Shown here: piece by piece, positions 1 through 8,112 of the stretch
How positions within the stretch are numbered: the stretch's first letter is position 1
Layout of the letters: each line of letters begins with the position of its first letter
Source of the DNA: Duganella sp. Root1480D1
GTDB lineage: Bacteria > Pseudomonadota > Gammaproteobacteria > Burkholderiales > Burkholderiaceae_D
NCBI RefSeq assembly: GCF_001427305.1
Contig: NZ_LMFZ01000006.1
Location: 1-64,000 of the forward strand
DNA: 64,000 nucleotides
Direction: 5' to 3'
Position numbers and translations under genes: made by a program
Notes under the pieces: model-generated
What the model was told of the DNA's origin: nothing
Seen by the model: only the letters and a program-made list of their open reading frames with translations
Databases searched by the model: none

Positions 1-250
1 TGAACCCTGAGAATGGACATTCTTTGAACAGCATGGAGGTAGACCAGCACACATTGAAAAAAGCAGCTTGAACTATCAAATTAGGCGACAACTAGCTTGA
101 AAATTTCCGGGTGAGGCGATTGCAAACATCATCGCCAAGCAAGCGAAAGAGGCAGCCACCAGTCCAAACTACTGTTTAACTTTTGTTTCCATTTCGCCTA
201 CGGGTGGACTAACCGGAGGCGGCGTCGCAGGATGGAGCTATCGGATACCA
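1..250. other. left edge, no confident gene
   Basis: Frame 3 is open from the window edge to a stop at 69-71 and could be the last 22 codons of a truncated upstream gene, but this is too short to judge. From 101 onward the frame of the following Rhs gene is open without a standard start codon; an in-frame TGA stands at 98-100. I see no promoter or terminator I would defend here. Confidence 0.35.
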
Positions 251-2194
251 GTGACTCTCACCGTAAACTGGCAGCCGACGACACGACAAGATGAGATCCG
301 TGGCTTGTCTATCAGTGCCGTAATCACGCGCACGACCAACCCTGATTGTGAGTGCGGGGTCGGGAATCCGATCAACCCTGCGCATGGTTCAAAATTTGCG
401 GCTGAAACGGATTATGCTGCCACCAAAGGGCTGCTCACCTTTTCGCGCACCTACAACTCGCAGTTCCCGACCCTGATGGTTGGCATGGGCAACCACGGGA
501 GTTGGCAGCACAGCTTTGAACGACGGCTTTTCCTGGATACCACGTACCCTTACAGGGCCACGGCATTTCGCCCGAACTTTGACAATAAGGGGTTCGTCCG
601 CACGTCATCAGCAAACCCTTGGTCCAAGAGTCCAGGCAATCCCAACCAACTTAGCCTGACCACCTTTAGTAGTATCGTCAATAGCGTAAAGCATCAGCTG
701 TTTGATCCCGCCACCAATACCTCTGAAAACTACGACCAAGCTGGGTTGTTGTTGTCTGCAAAGAGCGCTGACGACGAAGTCAAGCTCACATACAGTACGG
801 CCACCGTCGGCACCGTGTATCCAACCGGCGCTCCAGCATGTGCGGCGTCAGCGAAACGCACAGCGCCTAATCAGCTCCTTTGCGTAACCAATGCAGCCGG
901 CCGTCAGCTTAATTTTGAATATGATCCTGCAGGATGGCTGATCAAGATGACTGATCCCGCAGGCAACGCATATCAATACGCCTATGATGCTGCAGGCAAC
1001 CTGGCACAGCTCATTTACCCGGATGGCTTCCGGAAGCAGTACCACTATAACGAGCAGGAGTTCACTGCCGGAGTGAATCTTCCAAACGCTTTGACCGGTA
1101 TTTCCGAAGAGCGAGAGTCCGAAGTGTTCTCACGCTTCGCGACATACACGTATAACGCTCGCGGATTGGCAGCATCGACGCGACATGCTGGCGAGGCCGA
1201 TTCCTTTGCGGTCGACTATGATCCCTCAACCTGGACGCGGACAGTTACGTCACCATTGGGTGCGACCCGGTCAGTCAAGTTCCAGAAAATCGGCTTCATG
1301 CTGTTCCCGGTCTCTGAAACGGAGAAAGCAGATAACGGCGCTGATGTAACTGCAACGAGCACCTACGATACTTTTGGCAACAGGCTGACTTACAAAGACT
1401 TCAGCGGCAACACAACCCAATACACCTGCCTCGGTGACCGCAAGCTGGAGATCAAGCGTGTTGAAGCCGCAGGAACTAGTCTCGCCCGTACCATCAGCAC
1501 CGAGTGGCACGCGACGTTCCGTTTGCCGATCAGGGTTGCGGAGCCAATGCGGATCACAACGTACACCTACGACTCCAACGGCAACCAACTGACCAGCAGC
1601 GTGCAGGCCACCAGCGATGCAAGCGGCGCGAGCGGCTTCTCGGCAGCGCCAGTCGGTGCGCCACGCGTCACGACCAGCACCTACGATGCGCAGAGCCACC
1701 TCCTCACTGTTGACGGCCCGCGCACCGACGTCAACGACGTGACGACCTACACCTATGACGCTGCAGGCAATCTCGCCAGCGTCACAAACGCATTGAACCA
1801 GGCAACCACGTTTACCAACTACGATGCCAACGGCCGACCTGGAATGGTCACCGACCCGAACGGCCTCGTGACGCAGTTGACGTATTCGCCACGCGGCTGG
1901 CTCACGACTTCCACCACAGGCGGCCAAGTCACCAGTTATGAATACGATGGCACAGGCCAAATGACCAGGGCAATCATGCCCGATGGTTCGTCTGTAAGTT
2001 ACGGCTATGACTCCGCGCGCCGCCTGGTCTCTATCGCGGACAGTCTGGGAAATAGCATTTCTTATACGCTCGATAGCGCAGGCAATCGCACCGGAGAGCA
2101 AACCAGGGATGTGAACGGTGTACTGGCGCGCCAGATTTCGCGTGTGTACAGCACCCAGAACCGACTCAAACAAACTACCGGGGCAGCGCAATGA
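251..2194 (+). CDS. Rhs/YD-repeat protein, N-terminal part (no core or tip)
   Basis: A 647-residue protein of the Rhs/YD-repeat superfamily, large shell-forming proteins that carry toxins. Near the N-terminus the segment CECGVGNPINPAHGSKF followed by ETDY and FSRTYNSQ is the DUF6531-type entry motif of Rhs proteins. From about residue 215 come many YD repeats (for example YDPAGWLIKMTDPAGN and YDSNGNQLTS). The GTG start is a formal choice: coding-like sequence continues upstream in frame to 101, where a stop precedes it and no ATG exists, so the true 5' end is probably lost or frameshifted. The protein ends inside the repeats, without Rhs core or C-terminal tip, and overlaps the next ORF by ATGA. 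It is probably a non-functional piece of a larger gene, or a repeat-only partner of the next one. Confidence 0.8.
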   Translation: MTLTVNWQPTTRQDEIRGLSISAVITRTTNPDCECGVGNPINPAHGSKFAAETDYAATKGLLTFSRTYNSQFPTLMVGMGNHGSWQHSFERRLFLDTTYPYRATAFRPNFDNKGFVRTSSANPWSKSPGNPNQLSLTTFSSIVNSVKHQLFDPATNTSENYDQAGLLLSAKSADDEVKLTYSTATVGTVYPTGAPACAASAKRTAPNQLLCVTNAAGRQLNFEYDPAGWLIKMTDPAGNAYQYAYDAAGNLAQLIYPDGFRKQYHYNEQEFTAGVNLPNALTGISEERESEVFSRFATYTYNARGLAASTRHAGEADSFAVDYDPSTWTRTVTSPLGATRSVKFQKIGFMLFPVSETEKADNGADVTATSTYDTFGNRLTYKDFSGNTTQYTCLGDRKLEIKRVEAAGTSLARTISTEWHATFRLPIRVAEPMRITTYTYDSNGNQLTSSVQATSDASGASGFSAAPVGAPRVTTSTYDAQSHLLTVDGPRTDVNDVTTYTYDAAGNLASVTNALNQATTFTNYDANGRPGMVTDPNGLVTQLTYSPRGWLTTSTTGGQVTSYEYDGTGQMTRAIMPDGSSVSYGYDSARRLVSIADSLGNSISYTLDSAGNRTGEQTRDVNGVLARQISRVYSTQNRLKQTTGAAQ

Positions 2195-4256
2195 TTCGAC
2201 ACCTGAAACACAGGGCCGTGCTGGCCATCGCGATTCTTGCCACTGGCGTTAGCAGCGCACAGACTCAGGATTCGACCACAAACTACAACTACGACGAAGC
2301 CGGCCACATCAAGGAAGTGATCGACCCACTTGGCCGGAAGACCACGAATGAATACGATGTACTTGGGCGCCGAACCAAAGTCACTGATGCCAAGAACGGT
2401 GTCACGCAATTTGAGTTTGATGGCCTGGACCAGCTCACCAAAGTTACCGATGCCCGTAACCTTGCCACCAGCTACACGATCGACGGCCAAGGCAAACTAA
2501 TACAGACCAGCAGCCCTGACACGGGCAATACCGTCAACACCTATGACGTAGCAGGGAACCTGGCGACACGCACTGATGCGAAAAACCAGACCACCAAGTA
2601 CCTGTACGACACGCTTAACCGTGTTACAAGCGCGACCTACGCCGATGGCACGAGCACGACTTACGTGTACGACCAGGGACCGAATGCGCTTGGTCGCCTG
2701 AGTCAGGTAACGGATGCCAGCGGAAGCATCCAGTACGGATATGACCAGCATGGACGCGTAGCGAGCGAGACTCGCACAATCGGTGGCCAGGCCTACACAA
2801 CGCTTTACCAATTCGACCAATACGGCCGCGCCTCCGGCATCACCTACCCAAGTGGACGCACGGTGTCTTATGAATACGATGAGGCCGGGCGCATCAAACA
2901 GATTCAAACCAGCCAAGCGGGCGGCACAGCAAAGCTTCTCGCCAGCCAGATCACCTACATGCCGTTCGGCGGGCTGAAGTCGCTGCTCTTCGGAAATGGC
3001 CAGACCTATGAGCGCACCTATGACCTCGATGGCCGCATGACGAGCTACACGCTCAACGGACAGGTCCAGACGGTAACTTATGACCCCGCCAGCCGCATTA
3101 CCGGTATTACCGACGCCGGCAACAGCGCCAACAACCGCACCTACGGCTACGACCAGCTTGACCGCATCACCATCGAACAGCGCCCGCAACGCAGCCTTGG
3201 CTACACCTATGATGCTGTAGGTAACCGTACTCAGTATGTGAACGGCGCAGCGGTAACCAACTACACCTACGCACAACTAGCAACCGCCTCATGCAGGTCA
3301 GCGGAAGCCAGACAAACACGGTCCTTTCCGATTCCAACGGTAGCATCACCAATAACGGTAACGCTACATTCAACTATGATGCACGAGGCCGCATGGTCTC
3401 AGCTAACACTGCTATAGGTGTGGTGAAATACAAGATCAACGCGCTTGGGCAACGTGTGCAAAAAACCACGCCGACTGCGAGCATCGTCTACCACTACGAT
3501 CTTGGCGGCAAGCTGATTGCCGAAAGCACCGGCAGTGCATTCACCGAATACGTCTACTTAGGTGAAATGCCGATTGCAGTCCAAGCAACAGGCCCTTCAG
3601 CCGCAGCCAATGCGTACTTCATTCACACAGACCAAATCAACACTCCGCGCACTATCACGGATGGCATTGGCGCCCTGGTGTGGCAATGGGATAGTGATCC
3701 ATTTGGCAAAGAGACACCTGACGAACAACCTACCGGTCAAAGTGCATTCATATTCAATCAGCGATTCCCAGGTCAGCAATTTGATCGCGAAAGTGGTCTA
3801 CTCTACAACTACTATCGCGACTACGATCCGCAGACGGGGCGTTATGTGCAGAGCGATCCCATTGGATTGAAGGGGGGCATCAATACTTACGCATATGTGA
3901 AGAGTCGTCCTCTGCAATATACGGACTCGACAGGTGAGGCCCCCGACCAATGGTGGCGGCCCTGCAATGCAAGTCAGGTCGACGCATGTGTAACTCAATG
4001 CGAGAGTAATGGTAAGGAATTTGAGAGCTGTGCTGTCCGCTGGATGAAAGGTGACGGCGTTAAAAAACCTTGGGCGGGAACACCTGCAAGCGGCGGCTTA
4101 AGTTGCAGTTGCAAGGAGAAAAAACAAGAACCTGGGTTCTGTAGCGCGAACACTAAGACCTGTGCCGCTGGTGCAGCGCTTGTTTTAGGTACATGCTTGA
4201 TCCTTGCACCAGAAGTGACAATTCCAGCGCTAGCAGTTGGCGCCGCTGCACAATAA
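2191..4256 (+). pseudogene. Rhs/YD-repeat protein with signal peptide, core and C-terminal tip; frameshifted
   Basis: The reading frame starts at 2191 with a classical signal peptide (MIRHLKHRAVLAIAILATG, cleavage near VSSA-QT) and runs straight into YD repeats. Near 3271-3285 the frame slips by one base. The upstream frame ends in unrelated residues at 3417, while the next frame (open from before the ATG at 3291) carries the expected repeats, then the Rhs core (SDPIGLKGGINTYAYV, about 3858-3905) and DSTG. After the core comes a variable tip of about 106 residues (about 3936-4253) with nine cysteines and a hydrophobic segment near its end. A one-base deletion, or a sequencing error, explains the break. 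The tip matches no toxin family I can name. The gene lies 15 bp upstream of a small gene that could encode its immunity protein. Confidence 0.75.
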
Positions 4257-4271
4257 ATCTGAGAGCTTGCA

Positions 4272-4610
4272 ATGAGAAAATCGCTGAAAAATCAGCTTGA
4301 AATCGGAAAATGTTATTTCAGGCTGGGATATTACGACAGAAATTTGACTGTTCCATTTATGGATTCTTTTTTCTTTATAGGCCGTGACCTTTACCTAGGA
4401 ACAAGTGGCATTTGGTTTTTTCAAAGTGCCGAAGCGTTTTTAAATGGCCAACCAATTAACCTTGAGGCTAGACCTGAAGACAATGGTGTAATTGGGCTTT
4501 CAGAAGAAGAGCTTGAGGATATTGTTGACTGGAGCGGTCTTATCGAGGAGTTCGTGCTAAATAAAAAGATGCAAGATGAGGGGAAATTTTTAAGTCAGAG
4601 GGTTTCGTAA
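4272..4610 (+). CDS. small hypothetical protein, candidate immunity protein for the Rhs tip
   Basis: A 112-residue soluble protein, rich in aromatic and acidic residues, with no signal peptide or membrane segment. It starts 15 bp after the Rhs stop codon on the same strand. The gene is clearly more AT-rich than the genome around it (Phe TTT, Lys AAA and Asn AAT codons are common), as is usual for horizontally exchanged Rhs tip/immunity cassettes. I do not recognise a family. The immunity role is inferred only from position, size and composition. Confidence 0.6.
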   Translation: MRKSLKNQLEIGKCYFRLGYYDRNLTVPFMDSFFFIGRDLYLGTSGIWFFQSAEAFLNGQPINLEARPEDNGVIGLSEEELEDIVDWSGLIEEFVLNKKMQDEGKFLSQRVS

Positions 4611-5166
4611 GTTGCAAGGCGCGTCGATACATGCGCCGAGGGAGCCGGTGCCAGGTCTGTCATTTGGACAGCTAGCGCCCTCATTTGACGAATCTCAAGG
4701 TCTAAATTCGGTCGGATTCGCGTATCGATATTTATCGAAGACTCTGTTCGCGTGTCCGAATGAGAGACTTAGCACCGGCTCATTTGTCAGTGATTCTATT
4801 CGCGTGTCCGATGACAGACCCGGTACCGACTCTCTGGCACCGCCCTCGCAATCACAGTTGGGCCGGTTGAGCGCGGCAAGCTGAGGGCGCGGTGCACGAG
4901 TCAAGCGGTCCGCATTCGCCCCTGTGGAGCGCGCGAGCGACACGCCTTAGCGGGCAGCGATTTGCGTCAGCCGGCATAACGACAGATGATCGGGGAATTT
5001 GCTGGCCGCTACTCTTGACAGCCGGCTCGGTGCCGCCATTCCGCCATCGATTACCGCGCACAGGAGGGGCACCGATGTCATCGTTTCGGATATGGCCGTG
5101 CCCGAAGAAGCGCGCCGTTTCACATCCGGTTACCCGCTGTAGCACCGGTGAACTGTCACCCCAAAT
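4611..5166. other. intergenic region with inverted and direct repeats, no gene
   Basis: About 550 bp lie between the Rhs locus and the pilin terminator. The first third holds the repeat cluster listed separately. From about 4880 to 5166 there are short open frames on both strands, but they lack ribosome binding sites, recognisable motifs and coding-like composition. I call nothing there. Confidence 0.5.
4642..4832. repeat. inverted-repeat element (one left arm, two right arms)
   Basis: The 29-base segment at 4642-4670 (core GTGCCAGGTCTGTCATTTGG) recurs inverted at 4753-4781 (core TGTCCGAATGAGAGACTTAG) and again at 4805-4832 (core GTCCGATGACAGACCCGGTA). The two right arms are also direct repeats of each other, including a preceding TTCGCGTGTCC. 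The arms share the GTCAGACC-type motif of the repeats near recA and folK. It looks like a degenerate non-coding palindromic repeat that has partly duplicated. Confidence 0.6.
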
Positions 5167-5196
5167 AAAAAAACCGGGCCGATGCCCGGTTTTTTA
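5167..5196 (-). terminator. rho-independent terminator of pilin copy 1
   Basis: A GC-rich stem (ACCGGGC / GCCCGGT, loop CGAT) is flanked by A and T tracts. On the minus strand it forms a hairpin followed by a U-run just after the pilin stop codon. Confidence 0.85.
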
Positions 5197-5214
5197 TTCA
5201 TGCCTTGGCGATTA

Positions 5215-5697
5215 TTAGCACTTGTCGCCGGCCTTGTTGTTCTTTTGCAGGGAATCACGAACTGCGGTATTGGTCACAGCAGTTGCGTCAACGAACCAGC
5301 GCAGGGTGGTAGCATCAGCAGCGATGTTCGGGCAGAACTTAACGGTCTTGCCGTCAACGCCGTCACCCACGCCGGAAGCGGCGAAGGTGATGCTGATCAC
5401 GCCAGCGGCGGAGCTAGCGGAGGCAACTTCTTTGGTTGCGGTGAAGGTCTTGATACCTTCTTTGCCGGTGTCGCAAGCAGTCACAACGCCGCCGTTTTCC
5501 TGGCCGCACAGTGCAACAGCAGTCTTAACTGCGTCGATCGAGGTCAGGCCAGCAGCTGCTTTAGCTTTGGCGGTGTAGTCCGAGTATGCTGGGATCGCTA
5601 CGGCAGCCAGAATGCCGATAATGGCCACAACGATCATCAGTTCGATCAAGGTGAAACCAGCTTGTGCTTGGCGCTTGATCATTTTCATGGATTTCAT
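5215..5697 (-). CDS. type IV pilin (PilA/PilE-like), copy 1
   Basis: A major-pilin-type prepilin of 160 residues. The class III leader [14 protein letters not shown] ends at G14, before F15, followed by [20 protein letters not shown] with Glu at mature position 5, the site used by prepilin peptidase PilD. The rest is a small globular head with cysteines in [19 protein letters not shown] and near the C-terminus; the last pair probably forms the D-region disulfide. The ATG has a strong AAGGAG site. This is the downstream member of three near-identical tandem pilins (others at 6054 and 6706). It differs at a few positions, including the C-terminus KAGDKC instead of KTGDVCP. It has its own sigma-54 promoter and terminator. 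Confidence 0.93.
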   Translation of the reverse strand: MKSMKMIKRQAQAGFTLIELMIVVAIIGILAAVAIPAYSDYTAKAKAAAGLTSIDAVKTAVALCGQENGGVVTACDTGKEGIKTFTATKEVASASSAAGVISITFAASGVGDGVDGKTVKFCPNIAADATTLRWFVDATAVTNTAVRDSLQKNNKAGDKC

Positions 5698-5746
5698 TTA
5701 CTGCTCCTTCAGGTAAGATTCTAATTTGGGTAAGACAGGGATGTAT

Positions 5747-5763
5747 AAGCAATCACCGTGCCA
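5747..5763 (-). promoter_or_regulatory. sigma-54 promoter of pilin copy 1
   Basis: On the minus strand the sequence is TGGCACGGTGATTGCTT. This fits the RpoN consensus TGGCAC-N5-TTGC with GG at -24 and GC at -12, about 50 bp upstream of the start codon. The same element stands at the same distance before the other two pilin copies. Confidence 0.85.
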
Positions 5764-5794
5764 GCTTATTTTTTAGAAAATCCTTGTGTTTTTT

Positions 5795-5839
5795 TGACAA
5801 AATCCGTCAGTTTTATTCTAGCAGTGACGTTTTTTGTCA
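5795..5839. promoter_or_regulatory. pair of TGAC-N7-GTCA dyads, candidate PilR enhancer sites
   Basis: Two 15-bp dyads, TGACAAAATCCGTCA (5795-5809) and TGACGTTTTTTGTCA (5825-5839), lie 32-92 bp upstream of the sigma-54 promoter. They are spaced 30 bp centre to centre, about three helical turns. PilR is known to activate RpoN-dependent pilin promoters; its binding here is inferred. Confidence 0.55.
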
Positions 5840-6005
5840 GCTGGGGCCAGCCGAGGTTCTTTTTTGTGTCACCTGATGTAGCGAGTGTAGCCTTCGCTTC
5901 TGAGATCAACGGTAGCTGTTCGCCCTTGAGCAGCGGATGAGATATAGTGCAGCTGGGCTTTACCTTGCTCGCGCTGCTGAACGGCCGGCAATTACACCAC
6001 GTTAC

Positions 6006-6036
6006 TAAAAAAAAACCGGGCCAAGGCCCGGTTTCT
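6006..6036 (-). terminator. rho-independent terminator of pilin copy 2
   Basis: The perfect stem AAACCGGGCC / GGCCCGGTTT with a two-base loop is followed, on the minus strand, by a long U-run. It lies about 20 bp past the pilin stop codon. Confidence 0.85.
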
Positions 6037-6053
6037 TCTTCATGCTTTAGACA

Positions 6054-6530
6054 TTACGGGCAAACGTCGCCGGTCTTGTTGTTCTTTTGCAGCGAGTCGC
6101 GAACTGCTACGTTGGTCACAGCAGTTGCGTCAACGAACCAACGCAGGGTGGTAGCATCAGCAGCGATGTTCGGGCAGAACTTAACGGTCTTGCCATCAAC
6201 GCCGTCGCCCACGCCGGAAGCGGCGAAGGTAATGCTGATCACGCCAGCGGCGGCGCTAGCGGTAGCAACTTCTTTGGTTGCGGTGAAGGTCTTGATACCT
6301 TCTTTGCCGGTGTCGCAAGCGGTCACAACGCCGCCATTTTCCTGGCTGCACAGTGCAACGGCAGTCTTAACTGCGTCGATCGAGGTCAGGCCAGCAGCTG
6401 CCTTGGCCTTAGCGGTGTAGTCCGAGTAAGCCGGAATTGCGACAGCAGCCAGAATGCCGATAATGGCCACGACGATCATCAGTTCAATCAGGGTGAAACC
6501 AGCTTGTGCCTGACGCTTAATGGATTTCAT
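6054..6530 (-). CDS. type IV pilin (PilA/PilE-like), copy 2
   Basis: A 158-residue prepilin almost identical to its neighbours. The leader is shorter ([11 protein letters not shown], cleavage after G11). The N-terminal helix with Glu5 is conserved. One head cysteine context changes to ALCSQENGG, and the C-terminus is KTGDVCP. Start and AAGGAG ribosome binding site match the other copies. The gene has a sigma-54 promoter 52 bp upstream and its own terminator. Unlike copies 1 and 3, it has no clear TGAC-N7-GTCA dyads upstream, because only about 60 bp separate its promoter from the terminator of copy 3. Confidence 0.93.
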   Translation of the reverse strand: MKSIKRQAQAGFTLIELMIVVAIIGILAAVAIPAYSDYTAKAKAAAGLTSIDAVKTAVALCSQENGGVVTACDTGKEGIKTFTATKEVATASAAAGVISITFAASGVGDGVDGKTVKFCPNIAADATTLRWFVDATAVTNVAVRDSLQKNNKTGDVCP

Positions 6531-6581
6531 TTGTTGCTCCTTCAGGTAAGAATCTAAAAATTAGGTACTGCGCTAAAAAAT

Positions 6582-6598
6582 AAGCAATCACCGTGCCA
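6582..6598 (-). promoter_or_regulatory. sigma-54 promoter of pilin copy 2
   Basis: The minus strand reads TGGCACGGTGATTGCTT, identical to the element of copy 1, 52 bp before the start codon. Confidence 0.85.
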
Positions 6599-6658
6599 AC
6601 TCAATTTTTCAGCAGCCACGCTGGCCGACCAGCAGAAAATCGATTGACGAAGCTGCAA

Positions 6659-6690
6659 TAAAAAAACCGGACCAAAGTCCGGTTTTTTTA
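6659..6690 (-). terminator. rho-independent terminator of pilin copy 3
   Basis: The perfect stem AAAAAACCGGAC / GTCCGGTTTTTT with loop CAAA gives a U-run on the minus strand, directly after the stop of copy 3. Confidence 0.85.
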
Positions 6691-6705
6691 TTCATGCTTT
6701 AAGCA

Positions 6706-7191
6706 TTATGGGCAAACGTCGCCAGTCTTGTTGTTCTTTTGCAGGGAGTCACGAACTGCGGTGTTGGTCACAGCAGTTGCGTCGACGAACCAGCGCAGGG
6801 TGGTAGCATCAGCAGCGATGTTCGGGCAGAACTTAACGGTCTTGCCGTCAACGCCGTCGCCCACGCCGGAAGCGGCGAAGGTAATGGTGATCACACCACC
6901 GGCGGCGCTAGCGGAAGCAACTTCCTTGGTTGCGGTGAAGGTCTTGATACCTTCCTTGCCGGTGTCGCAAGCGGTCACAACGCCGCCGTTTTCCTGGCCG
7001 CACAGTGCAACAGCGGTCTTAACTGCGTCGATCGAGGTCAGGCCGGCAGCTGCTTTAGCTTTGGCGGTGTAGTCGGAGTATGCTGGAATTGCTACGGCAG
7101 CCAAGATGCCGATAATGGCCACAACGATCATCAGTTCAATCAGGGTGAAACCGGCTTGTGCTTGGCGCTTGATCATCTTCATGGATTTCAT
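6706..7191 (-). CDS. type IV pilin (PilA/PilE-like), copy 3
   Basis: A 161-residue prepilin with leader [14 protein letters not shown], the conserved hydrophobic helix with Glu5, and the same cysteine pattern as the other two copies. The open frame extends upstream to 7266, but that part covers the promoter. I place the start at 7191 because AAGGAG lies just before this ATG, exactly as in the other copies. It is the most upstream copy of the tandem array and has the richest upstream region (sigma-54 promoter plus three dyads), so it may be the most strongly controlled one. Confidence 0.93.
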   Translation of the reverse strand: MKSMKMIKRQAQAGFTLIELMIVVAIIGILAAVAIPAYSDYTAKAKAAAGLTSIDAVKTAVALCGQENGGVVTACDTGKEGIKTFTATKEVASASAAGGVITITFAASGVGDGVDGKTVKFCPNIAADATTLRWFVDATAVTNTAVRDSLQKNNKTGDVCP

Positions 7192-7243
7192 TTGTTGCTC
7201 CTTCGGGTAAGAGACTAAAAAATTGGGCAGGACACTTGGGTAT

Positions 7244-7260
7244 GTGCAATCACCGTGCCA
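7244..7260 (-). promoter_or_regulatory. sigma-54 promoter of pilin copy 3
   Basis: The minus strand reads TGGCACGGTGATTGCAC, which fits TGGCAC-N5-TTGCA, 53 bp before the start codon. Confidence 0.87.
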
Positions 7261-7291
7261 GCCCATTTCTTTAGCAAACCGCCATGATTTC

Positions 7292-7392
7292 TGTCAAAAA
7301 CCGTCAGTTTTCTCCTGCTGAGATGACGATTTTGGTCAAGCGGGCTGCAAACTTTGTCAGTTTATGGTGTTGCCGCATGACAATTTTCGTCA
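7292..7392. promoter_or_regulatory. three TGAC-N7-GTCA-type dyads upstream of pilin copy 3
   Basis: The dyads are TGTCAAAAACCGTCA (7292-7306), TGACGATTTTGGTCA (7324-7338) and TGACAATTTTCGTCA (7378-7392). They share the architecture of the two before pilin copy 1. The last overlaps the stop codon of the FHA gene. They are candidate enhancer sites for PilR or another RpoN activator. Confidence 0.55.
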
Positions 7393-8049
7393 ACTGACGC
7401 GGACTGCCATCAGGATCCCGCTGAGGTCGAGGATGTCGCCCTCTTTCAGTGGATGGGGCTGGCGCGGCATCGGGTCGCCGTTCAGCAGGGGCGACTTGTC
7501 GCCCTCCACGTGAGCAACGGAATAACCTTCGGGAGCACGGGCGATCACCACTACCTGCACGCCAGGGCGGCCAAGGCTGGTGACGGCCTTGGTCAGGCTC
7601 AGGGTTTTGCCGGCGTTGCTGCCGTTCAGGACTTCAACATGGGCCAGCGGCAGTTCGGCGAACTGGGTGTTCGGCGAAGCCGAAGCCGAAGCCGAAACCG
7701 AGGCCGAAGGCGGAACCGGCATGGCGGGGATGGTAGCGGCGGCCGCGGCTAGGGGCCGGATGCCGTCGCTGACAAATTCGAGGTGGTACTTGGCCATCTT
7801 GATCACATCCTTGTTTTGCAGGAAGTGCTTGCCGATGCGGTGGCCGTTCACAAATGTACCGTTTGTGCTTTGCAGGTCTTCCAGAAAGGAATCGTCCAGG
7901 ATGGTCGTGATGAGGGCATGCTCGCCGCTCACTGCGCCGTGGTTCAGGACAATGTCGTTATGCTTGTGGCGGCCGACGGTCATGCGCTCCTTGGTGAGCT
8001 GCACTGTCTGCTCGATAACACCTTCTCGCATCACGAGTAGTTTTGCCAA
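7390..8049 (-). CDS. FHA-domain protein
   Basis: A 219-residue soluble protein. Residues 1-95 form a forkhead-associated domain, a phosphothreonine-binding module, with the signature GRHKHNDIVL, then SGEH and STNGTFVNG. A low-complexity Ala/Pro/Ser linker follows (SASVSASASASP), encoded by tandem GAAGCC-type hexamers around 7675-7710. The last 90 residues look like a second, degenerate FHA fold (GKTLSLTKAVTSLGR ... PLLNGD). The start is TTG at 8049, preceded by a perfect AGGAGG eight bases away; the next in-frame ATG is inside the domain. It sits between sucD and the pilins with no kinase or phosphatase nearby, so its partner is unknown. Confidence 0.85.
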   Translation of the reverse strand: MAKLLVMREGVIEQTVQLTKERMTVGRHKHNDIVLNHGAVSGEHALITTILDDSFLEDLQSTNGTFVNGHRIGKHFLQNKDVIKMAKYHLEFVSDGIRPLAAAAATIPAMPVPPSASVSASASASPNTQFAELPLAHVEVLNGSNAGKTLSLTKAVTSLGRPGVQVVVIARAPEGYSVAHVEGDKSPLLNGDPMPRQPHPLKEGDILDLSGILMAVRVS

Positions 8050-8073
8050 ATCGATATCCTCCTGGTAAACGCA

Positions 8074-8097
8074 AACGGGGAGCCGAAGCTCCCCGTT
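8074..8097 (-). terminator. hairpin after sucD
   Basis: The perfect stem AACGGGGAGC / GCTCCCCGTT with a CGAA (UUCG on the minus strand) tetraloop lies between the sucD stop and the FHA start. The U-run is weak (TTTGCGTTT), so it may be a partial terminator or a 3'-end stabiliser for the sucCD transcript. Confidence 0.7.
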
Positions 8098-8112
8098 ATC
8101 ATACAGCTACTA

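Larger units (their letters stand above)
5698..6053. other. intergenic region upstream of pilin copy 1
   Basis: About 350 bp. From the pilin start outward it holds the ribosome binding site, a sigma-54 promoter, two TGAC-N7-GTCA dyads and an unassigned stretch at about 5840-6000. The terminator of pilin copy 2 closes it. There is no credible gene. Confidence 0.7.

Noticed and set aside
4612-5218. Plus-strand ORFs between the Rhs cassette and the pilins
   Set aside because: They run through inverted repeats and the pilin terminator and have no coding features.
5215-7191. Possible CRISPR-like or phage repeat array
   Set aside because: The repetition is three whole pilin genes with promoters and terminators, not short spaced repeats.
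7192-7266. 25-residue N-terminal extension of pilin copy 3
   Set aside because: It covers the sigma-54 promoter and ribosome binding site shared by all three copies.
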